The position numbers and the translations under genes are program-made. The notes below the pieces were generated by a model. The model was given only the letters and a program-made list of their open reading frames with translations, ran no database searches and was not told the DNA's origin. A stretch of DNA of 64,000 bases from Methylorubrum populi (GTDB taxonomy: Bacteria > Pseudomonadota > Alphaproteobacteria > Rhizobiales > Beijerinckiaceae): NCBI RefSeq assembly GCF_002355515.1, contig NZ_AP014809.1, positions 1,574,501-1,638,500 on the forward strand, read 5' to 3'. The stretch's first letter is position 1. Each line of letters opens with the position of its first letter. Shown here piece by piece: positions 7,911 to 16,386 of the stretch.

Positions 7911-8704
7911 GGGCGGCGGCCCTCACCGGGCACCAGCACCATGGAGAAGTAGGGCGCGACGTCGTCCTCCTTCTCGGCCAAGGGTACCACCCGCTCGCCG
8001 GCCATGGTGCCGCGCTCGACATAGACGGCGCGGGCGAGAAAGCCGGTCTCGGCCAGCACGCCACGCACCTTCGGCAGGTGGCGGCCGAGCTTCATGATGA
8101 CGGCGGCGTCGGTGCCCTTCATCCGCTCCACCAGCGCCGCCCGCGGCAGGGTCGCGGGCAGGATGGTGAGCACGTCGTCGCCCCAGGTGATCGGCGTGCC
8201 GGCCCGGGTCCAGCAGCCGGACATGCCGGTGACGCCGGGGATCACCTCCACGGGGAAGCGGTCCTTCAGGCGTCGCCACAGATGCATGAACGAGCCGTAG
8301 AAGAAGGGGTCGCCCTCCGACAGGATCGCCACGTCGCGGCCCGCGCCGAGATGGTCGGCGAGGCGCCCCGCCGCCTCGTCGTAGAAGCCGGCGAGCGCGG
8401 CGACGTATTCCGGATGATCGGGGTGAAGCTCGGTGGTGTAGGGATAGGCCAGCGGAAACTCGCGGGTCGGGTCGCAGACCACCGCGTCGGCGATGGTGCG
8501 GGCGTTGCCGCGCTTGCCCCGCTTGCAGAAGTGGACGAGCACGGGGGCGTGCTCCAGCACCCGCATCGCCTTCACGGTGAGGAAATCCGGATCCCCCGGC
8601 CCCATACCGACGCCGTAGAGCGTTCCGGTCTTCGCGGCGGCGGGCGTCTCGCCCGCGCCGTCCGGGGTCTCGACCGGGGCGTCGATGCGCACGCTCCCCT
8701 CCAT
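7907..8704 (-). CDS. cobI: Precorrin-2 C20-methyltransferase
   Basis: 265 residues. A 28-residue polar extension (EGSVRIDAPVETPDGAGETP) precedes the methylase core, which begins GTLYGVGMGPGDPDFLTVKA, the SAM-binding loop of the CobI/CbiL family. LSEGDPFFYGSFMHL is the second loop, and VIPGVTGMSGCWTRAGTPITWGDDVLTILPA is the CobI-type substrate region. It methylates precorrin-2 at C20. ATG 8702-8704 overlaps the cobH stop (ATGA) and its own stop overlaps the cobJ GTG, so translation is probably coupled. A longer upstream frame exists but shows no family similarity. Confidence 0.94.
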   Translation of the reverse strand: MEGSVRIDAPVETPDGAGETPAAAKTGTLYGVGMGPGDPDFLTVKAMRVLEHAPVLVHFCKRGKRGNARTIADAVVCDPTREFPLAYPYTTELHPDHPEYVAALAGFYDEAAGRLADHLGAGRDVAILSEGDPFFYGSFMHLWRRLKDRFPVEVIPGVTGMSGCWTRAGTPITWGDDVLTILPATLPRAALVERMKGTDAAVIMKLGRHLPKVRGVLAETGFLARAVYVERGTMAGERVVPLAEKEDDVAPYFSMVLVPGEGRRP

Positions 8705-9336
8705 CACTCGATCTCGTTCGCGAGCGCGTTGACGGCGGCCGCCGTCATGGCGCTGCCGCCACGGCGGCCATGGACCACGACGAAGGGCACGCGCCCGTCC
8801 CGCGCCAGAGCCTCCTTGGATTCCGCCGCGCCGACGAAGCCGACGGGGATGCCGATCACCGCCGCCGGGGGCGCGACGCCCTCGTCCAGCAGTTCGAGCA
8901 GGCGGAACAGGGCAGTCGGCGCGTTGCCGACGGCGACGACGCTGCCGGGCAGCTTGTCCCGCCACAATTCCATCGCCGCGGCCGAGCGGGTGGTGTTCAT
9001 CTGCGCCGCCAGCTCCGGCACGCGCGGATCGCCGAGCGTGCAGATCACATCGTTACCAGCCGGCAGCCGGGCACGGGTGACGCCGTCGGCGACCATGCGC
9101 ACGTCGCACAGGATCGGCGCGCCGGCCTTCAGCGCCGCCTCGCCGGCCGCGGCGAACGTGTCCGACATCTCCACATCGCGCGGCAGGTCGGTCATGCCGC
9201 AGGCATGGATCATCCGCACCACGACGCGCTCGGCCGCGCCGGACCAGCGGGCGAGATCGGATTCGGCGCGGATCATCGCGAAGGAGCGCGCGTAGATCGC
9301 GCCGCCGTCGCGGATGTAGTCGTGGCGGGCACTCAT
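8704..9336 (-). CDS. cobH: Precorrin-8X methylmutase
   Basis: 210 residues, the normal length for CobH/CbiC. It begins MSARHDYIRDGGAIYARSFA; the catalytic His is in VVRMIHACGMTDLPRDVEMS (residue about 43). The core APILCDVRMVADGV, the AVGNAPTALFRLLELLDEG segment and IGIPVGFVGAAESKEAL are canonical. It moves the methyl group from C11 to C12 to give hydrogenobyrinate. The start overlaps the cobG stop by four bases. No missing residues are evident. Confidence 0.95.
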   Translation of the reverse strand: MSARHDYIRDGGAIYARSFAMIRAESDLARWSGAAERVVVRMIHACGMTDLPRDVEMSDTFAAAGEAALKAGAPILCDVRMVADGVTRARLPAGNDVICTLGDPRVPELAAQMNTTRSAAAMELWRDKLPGSVVAVGNAPTALFRLLELLDEGVAPPAAVIGIPVGFVGAAESKEALARDGRVPFVVVHGRRGGSAMTAAAVNALANEIE

Positions 9337-10622
9337 CTCACGTCGTCCTGAAACACGGAATCCAGCGCCGGACGCCCGGCGGCTGCGGCCTTCCTTATCC
9401 GGTCCAGCGCCGCCTCGAAAGCGAGACGCGTTGCCGGCTCGGCAGAGGGAGGCCCGGCGAGCACCACGTCGTAGGCGCCGTCGCGGCCCACCAGGGTGAG
9501 ATCGGCGGGGCCGGGATGGGCGCAGCCCTTGGCGCAGCCCGAGACGTGCGCGGTCAGCCCGAGCCCGGCGAGCGGGGCCAACGCCTGCGCCAGCCGGGCG
9601 GCGTGGTCGGGCACCGGCGTGGTGCCGGAGCGGCAGGCCGGCGCGCCGGGGCAGGCGGCGATCCGGCGGCGCGGATCGTCCGGCGCCACGATGAAGCCGG
9701 CCGCCGCCAGCTCCGCCTGAAGGTCGGGGGTGCGGCTCGGGGGGGCAATGAGGGCGAACCCGCGCTCGGCGCTCAGCCGCACGCCGTCCGGGCCGGCCAG
9801 GGCCGCGACTCGCTCCAGCCGGTCGGCGGTGCAGCGGCCGAACGGCGCCTGGACGACGAGGGCCGCGGTCTCCCCGGACAGGGTCACGAGCCCCGGCGCG
9901 GCCGGAGCGGGGGCCGGCGCGAGCGGCATCGGCTCGAACGGGAAGAAGCCGGCCACGGCGGCGACCACGGCCCGCTGGCGCGGGTCGAGATCGCGCATCC
10001 GGCGTCCGCCGATCTCGGCGAAGGCTGCCAGCGCGAGGCCGAGGGCACCCGCCGCCCGCCGCTCGGGCAGGACGCCGCAGCGCAAGGGGCCGCTCTCGCC
10101 CGCGAGCCCGAAGGCGATCTGCCCCGGCCCCTCAGCCAACAGAAAGAAGTCGGCCTCCACCGCGCCGAGGCCGTGGCCGCCGCCGCCGTCGATCGCCACC
10201 AGCGTCTTGGGCGGCAGGCCCGGCACGGCACGGCCCGCGGCCTCCACGGCGCGGGCAAGCGCCGGTACGTCGATCCGCTCCGCCGGATCGAGACCGGCGA
10301 GCGGCGCTGTCAGCGTCAGGCGCTGCGGGCCGCCGTCGTCGCGGGTGTCGCCGAGGCCCGCTTCCGCCAGGGCGCAGGCGAGGTGCGGCGCGCTGGCCTC
10401 GCTGACGCCGCGGATCTGGAGGTTGCCGCGGGCGGTCACGTCGATATGGCCGTTGCCGTGGGCGCGCGCCCCCGCGGCGACCGCCCGCATCTGCGCGGGG
10501 GTCAGGCGTCCGAGCGGCGGGTGAACCCGGGCGAGCAGTCCGTCGCCGGTCGGCATCGGCCGGGCGAGCGAGGGGCACCAGCCGCGTCGGGCGCCCTCGG
10601 GCAGGGTGCGGCGGGTCGTCAT
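9333..10622 (-). CDS. cobG: Precorrin-3B synthase (CobG)
   Basis: 429 residues from ATG 10620-10622, chosen because it overlaps the cobN stop (ATGA) and begins MTTRRTLPEGARRGWCPSLARPM, a normal CobG opening. It is a sulfite/nitrite reductase-like protein. The N-terminal ferredoxin-like half has NGHIDVTARGNLQIRG. The Fe-S cysteines are seen in AACPGAPACRSGTTP and HVSGCAKGCAHPG. CobG is the oxygen-dependent monooxygenase that prepares the ring for contraction, so its presence marks the aerobic pathway. The middle (residues about 200-260) is Ala/Arg-rich, as common in this GC class. Confidence 0.92.
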   Translation of the reverse strand: MTTRRTLPEGARRGWCPSLARPMPTGDGLLARVHPPLGRLTPAQMRAVAAGARAHGNGHIDVTARGNLQIRGVSEASAPHLACALAEAGLGDTRDDGGPQRLTLTAPLAGLDPAERIDVPALARAVEAAGRAVPGLPPKTLVAIDGGGGHGLGAVEADFFLLAEGPGQIAFGLAGESGPLRCGVLPERRAAGALGLALAAFAEIGGRRMRDLDPRQRAVVAAVAGFFPFEPMPLAPAPAPAAPGLVTLSGETAALVVQAPFGRCTADRLERVAALAGPDGVRLSAERGFALIAPPSRTPDLQAELAAAGFIVAPDDPRRRIAACPGAPACRSGTTPVPDHAARLAQALAPLAGLGLTAHVSGCAKGCAHPGPADLTLVGRDGAYDVVLAGPPSAEPATRLAFEAALDRIRKAAAAGRPALDSVFQDDVR

Positions 10623-13600
10623 TCGGCAGCCATCATCGCGTCGGCAGGCGCCGCGTTGCGCCGGCTCTGCCACAGGCCGCGGGCGCGGAGATCCTCGAAG
10701 CGCTCGAGGATGGCGCGGGTCGCCTCAGGGTTGGCCGCCTTCAAGGCCTCGAAGGTCTCCGGGTCGGCAATCCAGGCGCCGTAGAGCCGATCGAGATCGG
10801 CGCTCGTCACGGCCTCCGTCGCGGCGGCGAGGACGAACACCGCATCGATCCCCTGCGCGAATTCCTGCGCGCCGCGGTAGCCGTGGCGGAGCTGGGCCAC
10901 GATCCAGCGCGGATGGGCGAGCCGGCCGCGGATCAGGCGGGCGACGTCCTCGCGGGCGGTGCGGGTGCGCGGCGCCTCCGGGTTCGAGACGTCGAGGCTG
11001 TAGAGGGCGGGTGCCCTCCCCCCGGACGCGGCGGCGGCGAAGAAGCCGCCCATGGCGTCGGCCGCCGCATCGCCGTCGAGCAGGTCGCGCTCGGCGACAT
11101 CGAAGGCGTGGACATAGGCGTCCGCCGCCGCGACCCGGGCGGCGAAATCCGCGTCCGGCGCTTCCGCATCGCCGTAGGCGTGGGTGGTGGCGGCGAGATA
11201 GGCGGCGCCGAGATCGGTGCGCGCCGCCCAGGCGCCGTCGAGCGCCGTCTCGGCCGCCCCCGCGCCGTAGCGGCCGGGCGCGGCGCCGTAGATGCGGGCG
11301 GCGGATTCGCCCCGGCGTCTTGCGGCGGCGAGCGGGTTCTCCTCGTCCTCCTCCTCGCGGGCGGCCACCGCGCGGGCGGCGCGGTCGAGCAGCGCCAGGG
11401 TCTCGGGGAAGGTGTCGCGGAAGGCGCCGGAGACGCGGCAGGTCACGTCGATGCGCGGCCGGTCGAGGAGGGCCAGCGGCAGCACCTCGAAACCGGTGAC
11501 GCGGGTCGAGGCGTGATCCCAGACCGGGCGCACGCCCATCAGCGCCAGGGCATGGGCCACGTCCTCGCCGCCGGTGCGCAAGGTCGGCGAGGCCCAGAGA
11601 TCCATGACGATGCGGGCGGGATACTCGCCCTCGTCCTGCAGGTAGCGGCGCACCACGGCGTCGGCGGCCTTGGTGCCGAGCATCGTCGCGGCGCGGGTCG
11701 GCAGGCTGCGCGGGTCGAGCGTGGTCAGGTTGCGGCCGGTCGGCATCACGTCCTGCCGCCCGCGCGAGGGCGAGCCGGCGGGGCCCGGCGCGACGAAGCG
11801 ACCGTCGAGGGCGGCAATGAGGGCGGCGCGCTCGGCCTCGGCGCTGGCGCGGACCGGCTCGGCAGCATCGGCGGGCGCGCGGCCGAACACGTGCAGGCCG
11901 TCGCGGAACGGGGTCTCGCCGAGATCGCACAGATGCGCGTCGAGGGCGGTCAGCGCGTCGGCCATCGGCGTGTCGCCGTCGATGCCTGCGCCCGCGAGCA
12001 GGCCGGCGGAGGCGGCTTCATCGAGGATCGCCTCGGCGATCAGCCCGGCCCGGCGCGGATCGAGCACGCTCGCGGCGGAATACTCTTCCACCAGTTCGCG
12101 CAGGGCCGCGGCCTCGGGGGTGAGCCCGGCGGCGTCGATCGTCGGGGTGAGATGCCCGAGGGCGATTCCGCCGAGCCGGCGCTTGGCTGGCGCGGCCTCG
12201 CCGGGATCATCGACGATGAACGGATAGACCACCGGCAACGCGCCGATGGCGAGCGCCGGCCAGCAGGTGGCCGAGAGCGCAACCGCCTTGCCGGGCAGCC
12301 ACTCGGTGGTGCCGTGGGTGCCGAGATGGATCAGCGCGTCGAATGTTTGCCGAATGCCCAGGTAGAAGGCGAGATAGGCGTGGGTCGGGGGCTCGTCGGG
12401 GTCGTGGTAGCCGGCCTTGCGGTCGGCGGCACGGCCACGGTCGGGCTGGAGGACGATCGCAAACTCACCAACCCTCCCCCCTCTGCGGAGGAGGGTGCCT
12501 GCGGAGCAGGCGGGAGAGGGGGCGACGTTTCCGGAGAGCGCGCTCCCCTCTCCCGACCCGCTCCGCGGGCCACCCTCCCCCGCAGAGGGGGGATGGCTTT
12601 TGGTGGCGCGCACCATCCGGAACCGGAACGCTCCATCACGGCACACCGGGTCAGCCTCCGGCGCGCCCCAGCGCTCGGTCAGCTCAGTCCGCCGCTCCGC
12701 CGGCAATCCCTCGAACCATGCCGCGTAATCGGCGAGCGGGACCGAAAAGCCCGGCTCGCCCGCGGTGAGCGCCGCCATCAGCGCACCCGCCTCCGGCAAT
12801 TCGCCCGCGGCAAAGCCTGCCGCGGCGAGGTCGGCGGCGATGGCGCGGGCGCTGTCCGGCGTGTCGAGGCCGACCGCGTAGCCGGCCCGGCCGCCGCGGG
12901 CGGGATAATCGGACAGCACCATCGCGAGCCGGCGCTGCTCGCGCGGCGTCCGCCGCAGACGGATCCAGGCAGCGGCGCGGTCGGCGAGCGCGGCGATACC
13001 GGCGGAATCGGGCACGGCGCGGCGTTCCGAAAACCCCTCGACCGCCTCGGCCTCCTCCTTGAAGGAGATCGGGAAGCCCGAGAGCCGCCCGTCTAATTCC
13101 GGCAGTGCCACCTGCATGGCGAGATCGGCCGCGTTCATGCCGCGGCCGGAGGCGGCCCAGGCGTCGCGGGGCGCGCCGATCGTGTAGGCCTGCAGCACCG
13201 GGCAGTCGGCGGCATCGAGCACGAAGCCGGCATCGTCGCGGGCGGAGAAGGCGGTGGCCGCGAGCACGATGTCGGGCCGGCGCAGGGCCAGCGCCGCGCG
13301 CAAGGTCGCGACCGCTTCCGGGTCCTTCAGGCTCGACACGGCGAGCGTGACGCAGCCGATGCCGCGCTCGGTGAGGGCCGCGGCGAGCCGGGCGGCGGGC
13401 GCGGTCTCGCCGGAGAGCACCGCCGAGCGGTAGACCAGCAGCAGCGCCAGCGGCCCCGGCCCAGCGGCCCGCATCGCCGCCTCGACGGAGAGCGGCCCGC
13501 AGCCGGGACACCACGCGAAGCCCCGCGGCAGCGCCCGCGGCGGCTCCGGCTCGAAGGCGGCGCCGGCCTCCGCCGCGAGGCCGCGCAGCAGGTTCTTCAG

Positions 13601-14044
13601 GTTGTCCGACCCGCCCGCGCGGAAATAGGCGTCGAGGCGGGCGCAGGTCTCCGGCGGCAGGGTGGAGAAGGCGTCGAGGCCCGGGTCCGGCCGGTCGTCG
13701 CCGGGCAGCACCGCGAGCCGCACGCCGTGGGCCCGGGCCGCCGCGGCGGCGCGCTCGATGCCGTAGCGCCAGTAATCGAGCCCGCCGAGGCAGCGGATAA
13801 CGCAGACCTTGGCGCGGGCGATCACCGCGTCGATGTAGAGATCGACCGACATCGGGTGGCGCAGCTGCGCCATCTTGGCGAGCCGCAGCGAGGGCAGGCC
13901 GGGCTCGGCCGCATGCGCGCGCGCGACCGCCGCGAGGTCCGTATCGGTAAACGACAGAAAGACGATCTCGCCCGGGCTCTGGCCGAGATCGACCGCCGCC
14001 TCGCCCTCGTCGAGGGAGACCGTATCGAGGCGGATCAGGTGCAT
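10619..14044 (-). CDS. cobN: Aerobic cobaltochelatase subunit CobN, with in-frame palindromic insertion
   Basis: About 1141 residues from MHLIRLDTVSLDEGEAAVDL (ATG 14042-14044, 13 bp after the upstream gene). Family marks are KVCVIRCLGGLDYWRYG, GFAWCPGCGPLSVEAAM, LGTHGTTEWLPGKAVALS (metal-chelatase H-subunit signature), VVYPFIVDDPGEAAPAKRRL and GVRPVWDHASTRVTGFEVLP. CobN inserts cobalt into hydrogenobyrinate a,c-diamide together with CobST, which are not here. At residues about 484-525 the usual link between FRFRMVR and an FxxVLQPDRG strand is replaced by a low-complexity Ser/Gly/Arg stretch. It is encoded by a large inverted repeat (12472-12594) that keeps the frame. Whether the chelatase still works is unknown; downstream motifs are intact. 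Confidence 0.93.
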   Translation of the reverse strand: MHLIRLDTVSLDEGEAAVDLGQSPGEIVFLSFTDTDLAAVARAHAAEPGLPSLRLAKMAQLRHPMSVDLYIDAVIARAKVCVIRCLGGLDYWRYGIERAAAAARAHGVRLAVLPGDDRPDPGLDAFSTLPPETCARLDAYFRAGGSDNLKNLLRGLAAEAGAAFEPEPPRALPRGFAWCPGCGPLSVEAAMRAAGPGPLALLLVYRSAVLSGETAPAARLAAALTERGIGCVTLAVSSLKDPEAVATLRAALALRRPDIVLAATAFSARDDAGFVLDAADCPVLQAYTIGAPRDAWAASGRGMNAADLAMQVALPELDGRLSGFPISFKEEAEAVEGFSERRAVPDSAGIAALADRAAAWIRLRRTPREQRRLAMVLSDYPARGGRAGYAVGLDTPDSARAIAADLAAAGFAAGELPEAGALMAALTAGEPGFSVPLADYAAWFEGLPAERRTELTERWGAPEADPVCRDGAFRFRMVRATKSHPPSAGEGGPRSGSGEGSALSGNVAPSPACSAGTLLRRGGRVGEFAIVLQPDRGRAADRKAGYHDPDEPPTHAYLAFYLGIRQTFDALIHLGTHGTTEWLPGKAVALSATCWPALAIGALPVVYPFIVDDPGEAAPAKRRLGGIALGHLTPTIDAAGLTPEAAALRELVEEYSAASVLDPRRAGLIAEAILDEAASAGLLAGAGIDGDTPMADALTALDAHLCDLGETPFRDGLHVFGRAPADAAEPVRASAEAERAALIAALDGRFVAPGPAGSPSRGRQDVMPTGRNLTTLDPRSLPTRAATMLGTKAADAVVRRYLQDEGEYPARIVMDLWASPTLRTGGEDVAHALALMGVRPVWDHASTRVTGFEVLPLALLDRPRIDVTCRVSGAFRDTFPETLALLDRAARAVAAREEEDEENPLAAARRRGESAARIYGAAPGRYGAGAAETALDGAWAARTDLGAAYLAATTHAYGDAEAPDADFAARVAAADAYVHAFDVAERDLLDGDAAADAMGGFFAAAASGGRAPALYSLDVSNPEAPRTRTAREDVARLIRGRLAHPRWIVAQLRHGYRGAQEFAQGIDAVFVLAAATEAVTSADLDRLYGAWIADPETFEALKAANPEATRAILERFEDLRARGLWQSRRNAAPADAMMAAE
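12472..12594. repeat. Large imperfect inverted repeat inserted in frame within cobN
   Basis: The left arm starts CCCTCCCCCCTCTGCGGAGG at about 12472 and runs to GGGAGAGGGG near 12521. The right arm, read on the other strand, starts CCCCCCTCTGCGGGGGAGGG near 12594 and ends CGGGAGAGGGG near 12543. The arms therefore match over roughly 50 bp with few differences. The spacer (about 12522-12543) itself carries short complementary ends GAGAGCGC/GCGCTC. Such CCCTCTCC...GGAGAGGG palindromes are typical of dispersed intergenic repeats. Here the element is translated as about 41-44 residues inside CobN. It probably forms a strong hairpin in the mRNA. Confidence 0.8.
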
Positions 14045-14057
14045 GGCGCGGGCGCCC

Positions 14058-14951
14058 TCACGGCTCCAGGCGGACGCGGGCCGGATGCGCCCGCTTGCGC
14101 CGGATGCGCCAGACCAGCCGCAGGAGCAAGGCGGCAAAAAGGACGAGGGGCAACCAGGGCAGGCTCGCGACGGTGAACCGCAGGGCGGAGGCCGCGCTCT
14201 CGCCGAGGATCGGCCCGCTGCGGGACCAGACCTCCTGCACCGGGGCGAAGGCCCCCGCCCGCGCCCGGCTGGTGCGGAAATCCACCGTGACGATCTCGGT
14301 GTCCACGCGCTCATCAAGGCCGCGGCGCGCCGCTTCCGTCTCCTCGATCCGGCTCTGGACCTGCGCCAGCTCCCCCGCGATCTTGATCAGGTCTTCGGCG
14401 CGGTTATCCGGCTTCTCGGCGAGCGCGGTCAGGCGGGTGCGGTAGTCGTTGAGCTGGGTCAGCCGCCGGCCGGTATCGGCGAGGGCGGCGGTGAGATCCT
14501 CGGCGCGGGTCGCCTGCTCGATCAGCGCGACGTCGCCCGCCGCCTCCCCCGGCAGGGGCGCGGTGACGAAGGCGACGTAAGGCGCGACCGCGGCGTGCGG
14601 CAGCCGCACCTTAACCTGCGCCTGCGGCTGGCGCGTGCCGCCGCCGTCGCGGATCGAGGCATTCAGCAGGGTGCAGCCCGCGGTCTCGTTGAGGCAGCGG
14701 TCGCGGGCGGCGGCGAAGTGCGGCGCCACCCGGTCCGGCGCGAGGCCGACGGTGAGGTCGTGGCGATAGGCGAGCTTGGCCGTGCTCCCTTCGCGCGCGG
14801 CGGAGACGAAGGGCGCGGGCGCTGCGGCCATGCGCAGGTCATCGGCCGCCTCGCGCCGGTTGTCGGAGCAGCCGGCGAGAAGGACGATGGCCGGCAGAAG
14901 CGCGCGCCATCGCCCGCGCAGCCGCCGACCTTCGGCCCCACCCCGGCTCAT
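14058..14951 (-). CDS. DUF4349-type membrane-anchored lipoprotein in the cobalamin operon
   Basis: 297 residues. A basic N-terminus and hydrophobic ALLPAIVLLAGC give a lipobox (LLAGC, about residue 25). The body has TAKLAYRHDLTVGLAPDRV, a paired-helix region (QLNDYRTRLTALAEKPDNRAEDLIKIAGELAQVQSRIEETEA) and VDTEIVTVDFRTSRA. It ends with one membrane helix (LRFTVASLPWLPLVLFAALLLRLVW) and a basic tail. This matches DUF4349 architecture (periplasmic coiled coil with C-terminal anchor), whose function is not established. The start overlaps the cobW stop (ATGA) and the stop is 13 bp before cobN, so it is translated as part of the B12 operon. A cobalt or corrinoid role is only an inference. Confidence 0.8.
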   Translation of the reverse strand: MSRGGAEGRRLRGRWRALLPAIVLLAGCSDNRREAADDLRMAAAPAPFVSAAREGSTAKLAYRHDLTVGLAPDRVAPHFAAARDRCLNETAGCTLLNASIRDGGGTRQPQAQVKVRLPHAAVAPYVAFVTAPLPGEAAGDVALIEQATRAEDLTAALADTGRRLTQLNDYRTRLTALAEKPDNRAEDLIKIAGELAQVQSRIEETEAARRGLDERVDTEIVTVDFRTSRARAGAFAPVQEVWSRSGPILGESAASALRFTVASLPWLPLVLFAALLLRLVWRIRRKRAHPARVRLEP

Positions 14952-15982
14952 CCGCGCAAAGCGGCCGCCACCGCGTCCTGATCGAACCCTTTGAGGCCGA
15001 TGACGACGAGGCGCCCGTCGCGGGGCTCGGCACCCTTCCACGGGCGGTCGTAATGGGCGGCGACGCGCCGGCCGACACCCTGCACCACGAGGCGCATCGG
15101 TTTGCCCTTCACTTCGGCAAACCCCTTGATCCGCAGCACGCCCTCGGTCTCGGCCGCCCGCTCCACGCGGGCGGAGAGATCTTCCGGGCTCCCGGCGACG
15201 CCGACGGGGATGGCGACGGATTCGAAGTCGTCGTGATCGTGGTCCTCGCCCTCGCCGTGATGCGAGGGGCGGGCGTCGAGGTCGTCCTCGGCCGCGGCGG
15301 CGATGCCGAGCAGCACCCGCGGGTCGAGGCGGCCGTGCTCGGTCGCGACGATCTCGACGGCGCGCGGCAGATGCGCCTCGATCTCGGCGCGAACCTTCTG
15401 GCGGCCCGCTTCATCCAGAAGGTCGGACTTGTTGAGCACCACGAGGTCGGCGCAGAGGATCTGGTCCTCGAACACCTCCTCCAGCGGGTTGTCGTGATCG
15501 ACCGATTGATCTGCCGCGCGCTGGTTGGCGAGCGCGTCCGGATCCTCCGCGAACAGCCCCGAGGCGACCGCCGGGCCGTCCACCACGGCGATCACGCCGT
15601 CCACGGTCACCCGCGAGCGGATCGCCGGCCACTGGAACGCCTGGACCAGGGGCTTGGGCAGGGCGAGGCCGGAGGTCTCGATCAGGATGTGCTCCGGCGG
15701 CTCGGGCCGGTCGAGAAGCTTCGTCAGCGCCGGGACGAAGTCGTCGGCGACCGTGCAGCAGATACAGCCGTTGGGCAGCTCCACCACCGAATCCTCGTCG
15801 CAGCCCTCGATGCCGCAGGAGGCGAGGAACGAGCCGTCGAAGCCGAGATCGCCGAACTCGTTGACGATGATGGCGAGGCGGCGCCCGCCCGCGTTCTCGA
15901 CGGTGTGGCGCACGAGCGTCGTCTTGCCGGCCCCGAGGAAGCCGGTGACGATGGTGCAGGGGATCTTTTCGACGAGGCTCAT
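14948..15982 (-). CDS. cobW: CobW-family GTPase/metallochaperone
   Basis: 344 residues. P-loop TIVTGFLGAGKTTLVRH (Walker A, residues about 10-26), IIVNEFGDLGFD, the metal-site motif NGCICC (CxCC type) near residue 70, ILIETSGLALPKP, and the guanine-specificity loop VVLNKSDLLD near 195. A His/Asp-rich segment (HHGEGEDHDHDD) at about 250 precedes the CobW C-terminal domain. These GTPases load or sense metal; placement beside cobN and the cobalt transporter suggests supply of Co(II) to the chelatase. ATG 15980-15982 overlaps the DUF1636 stop, and its stop overlaps the lipoprotein start. Confidence 0.93.
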   Translation of the reverse strand: MSLVEKIPCTIVTGFLGAGKTTLVRHTVENAGGRRLAIIVNEFGDLGFDGSFLASCGIEGCDEDSVVELPNGCICCTVADDFVPALTKLLDRPEPPEHILIETSGLALPKPLVQAFQWPAIRSRVTVDGVIAVVDGPAVASGLFAEDPDALANQRAADQSVDHDNPLEEVFEDQILCADLVVLNKSDLLDEAGRQKVRAEIEAHLPRAVEIVATEHGRLDPRVLLGIAAAAEDDLDARPSHHGEGEDHDHDDFESVAIPVGVAGSPEDLSARVERAAETEGVLRIKGFAEVKGKPMRLVVQGVGRRVAAHYDRPWKGAEPRDGRLVVIGLKGFDQDAVAAALRG

Positions 15983-16386
15983 GATGGGGTCTCCCCTCGG
16001 GCCGCCTTGAGCGGCGGGATGCGGGCGACGACGCCCTTGCGAAACGCCTCCGGCCGTTCGCGCCAGGGCACGACGCCGTCGGGGGTCTCGAGGTAGCGAC
16101 GCAGACCCGCCAGGATGGTGCGGGCGGAGGTGTCGGGATCTTCGAGGGCGTCGAAGTCGCCGTAGACGTAGGTCCAGCGGCCGGGCGAGACGACCGCCAC
16201 GGTGCAGGGCCGCTTGCAGACCGAGAGGCATTCGGCCCCCTCGATCGTCAGGCCCGGCACCGGCTCGCGCTCGGCCTCCGCGAGCAGCGCGGCCAGAAAC
16301 TTGGCCCCGGCGCGCGGCTCGGAGGTGTCCCCCGCCGCGCGGCAGGTGGTGCAGACGGACAGGACCGCGGTGTCGGGATCAGGCAT
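15979..16386 (-). CDS. DUF1636 small Cys-rich putative metal-binding protein
   Basis: 135 residues, starting MPDPDTAVLSVCTTCRAAGD. The cysteines are CTTC near the N-terminus and C(x3)CKRPC in ECLSVCKRPCTVAVVSPG, spaced like the 2Fe-2S thioredoxin-like ferredoxins to which DUF1636 is related. Then WTYVYGDFDALEDPDT, also family-typical. Its start overlaps cbtA by 8 bp and its stop overlaps cobW, so it belongs to the cobalt-handling block. It might bind an iron-sulfur cluster or cobalt; the sequence alone does not decide. Confidence 0.82.
   Translation of the reverse strand: MPDPDTAVLSVCTTCRAAGDTSEPRAGAKFLAALLAEAEREPVPGLTIEGAECLSVCKRPCTVAVVSPGRWTYVYGDFDALEDPDTSARTILAGLRRYLETPDGVVPWRERPEAFRKGVVARIPPLKAARGETPS

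Noticed and set aside
10883..13096. Long plus-strand frame opposite cobN
   Set aside because: Antisense shadow; contains no recognisable domain and ignores the cobN motifs.
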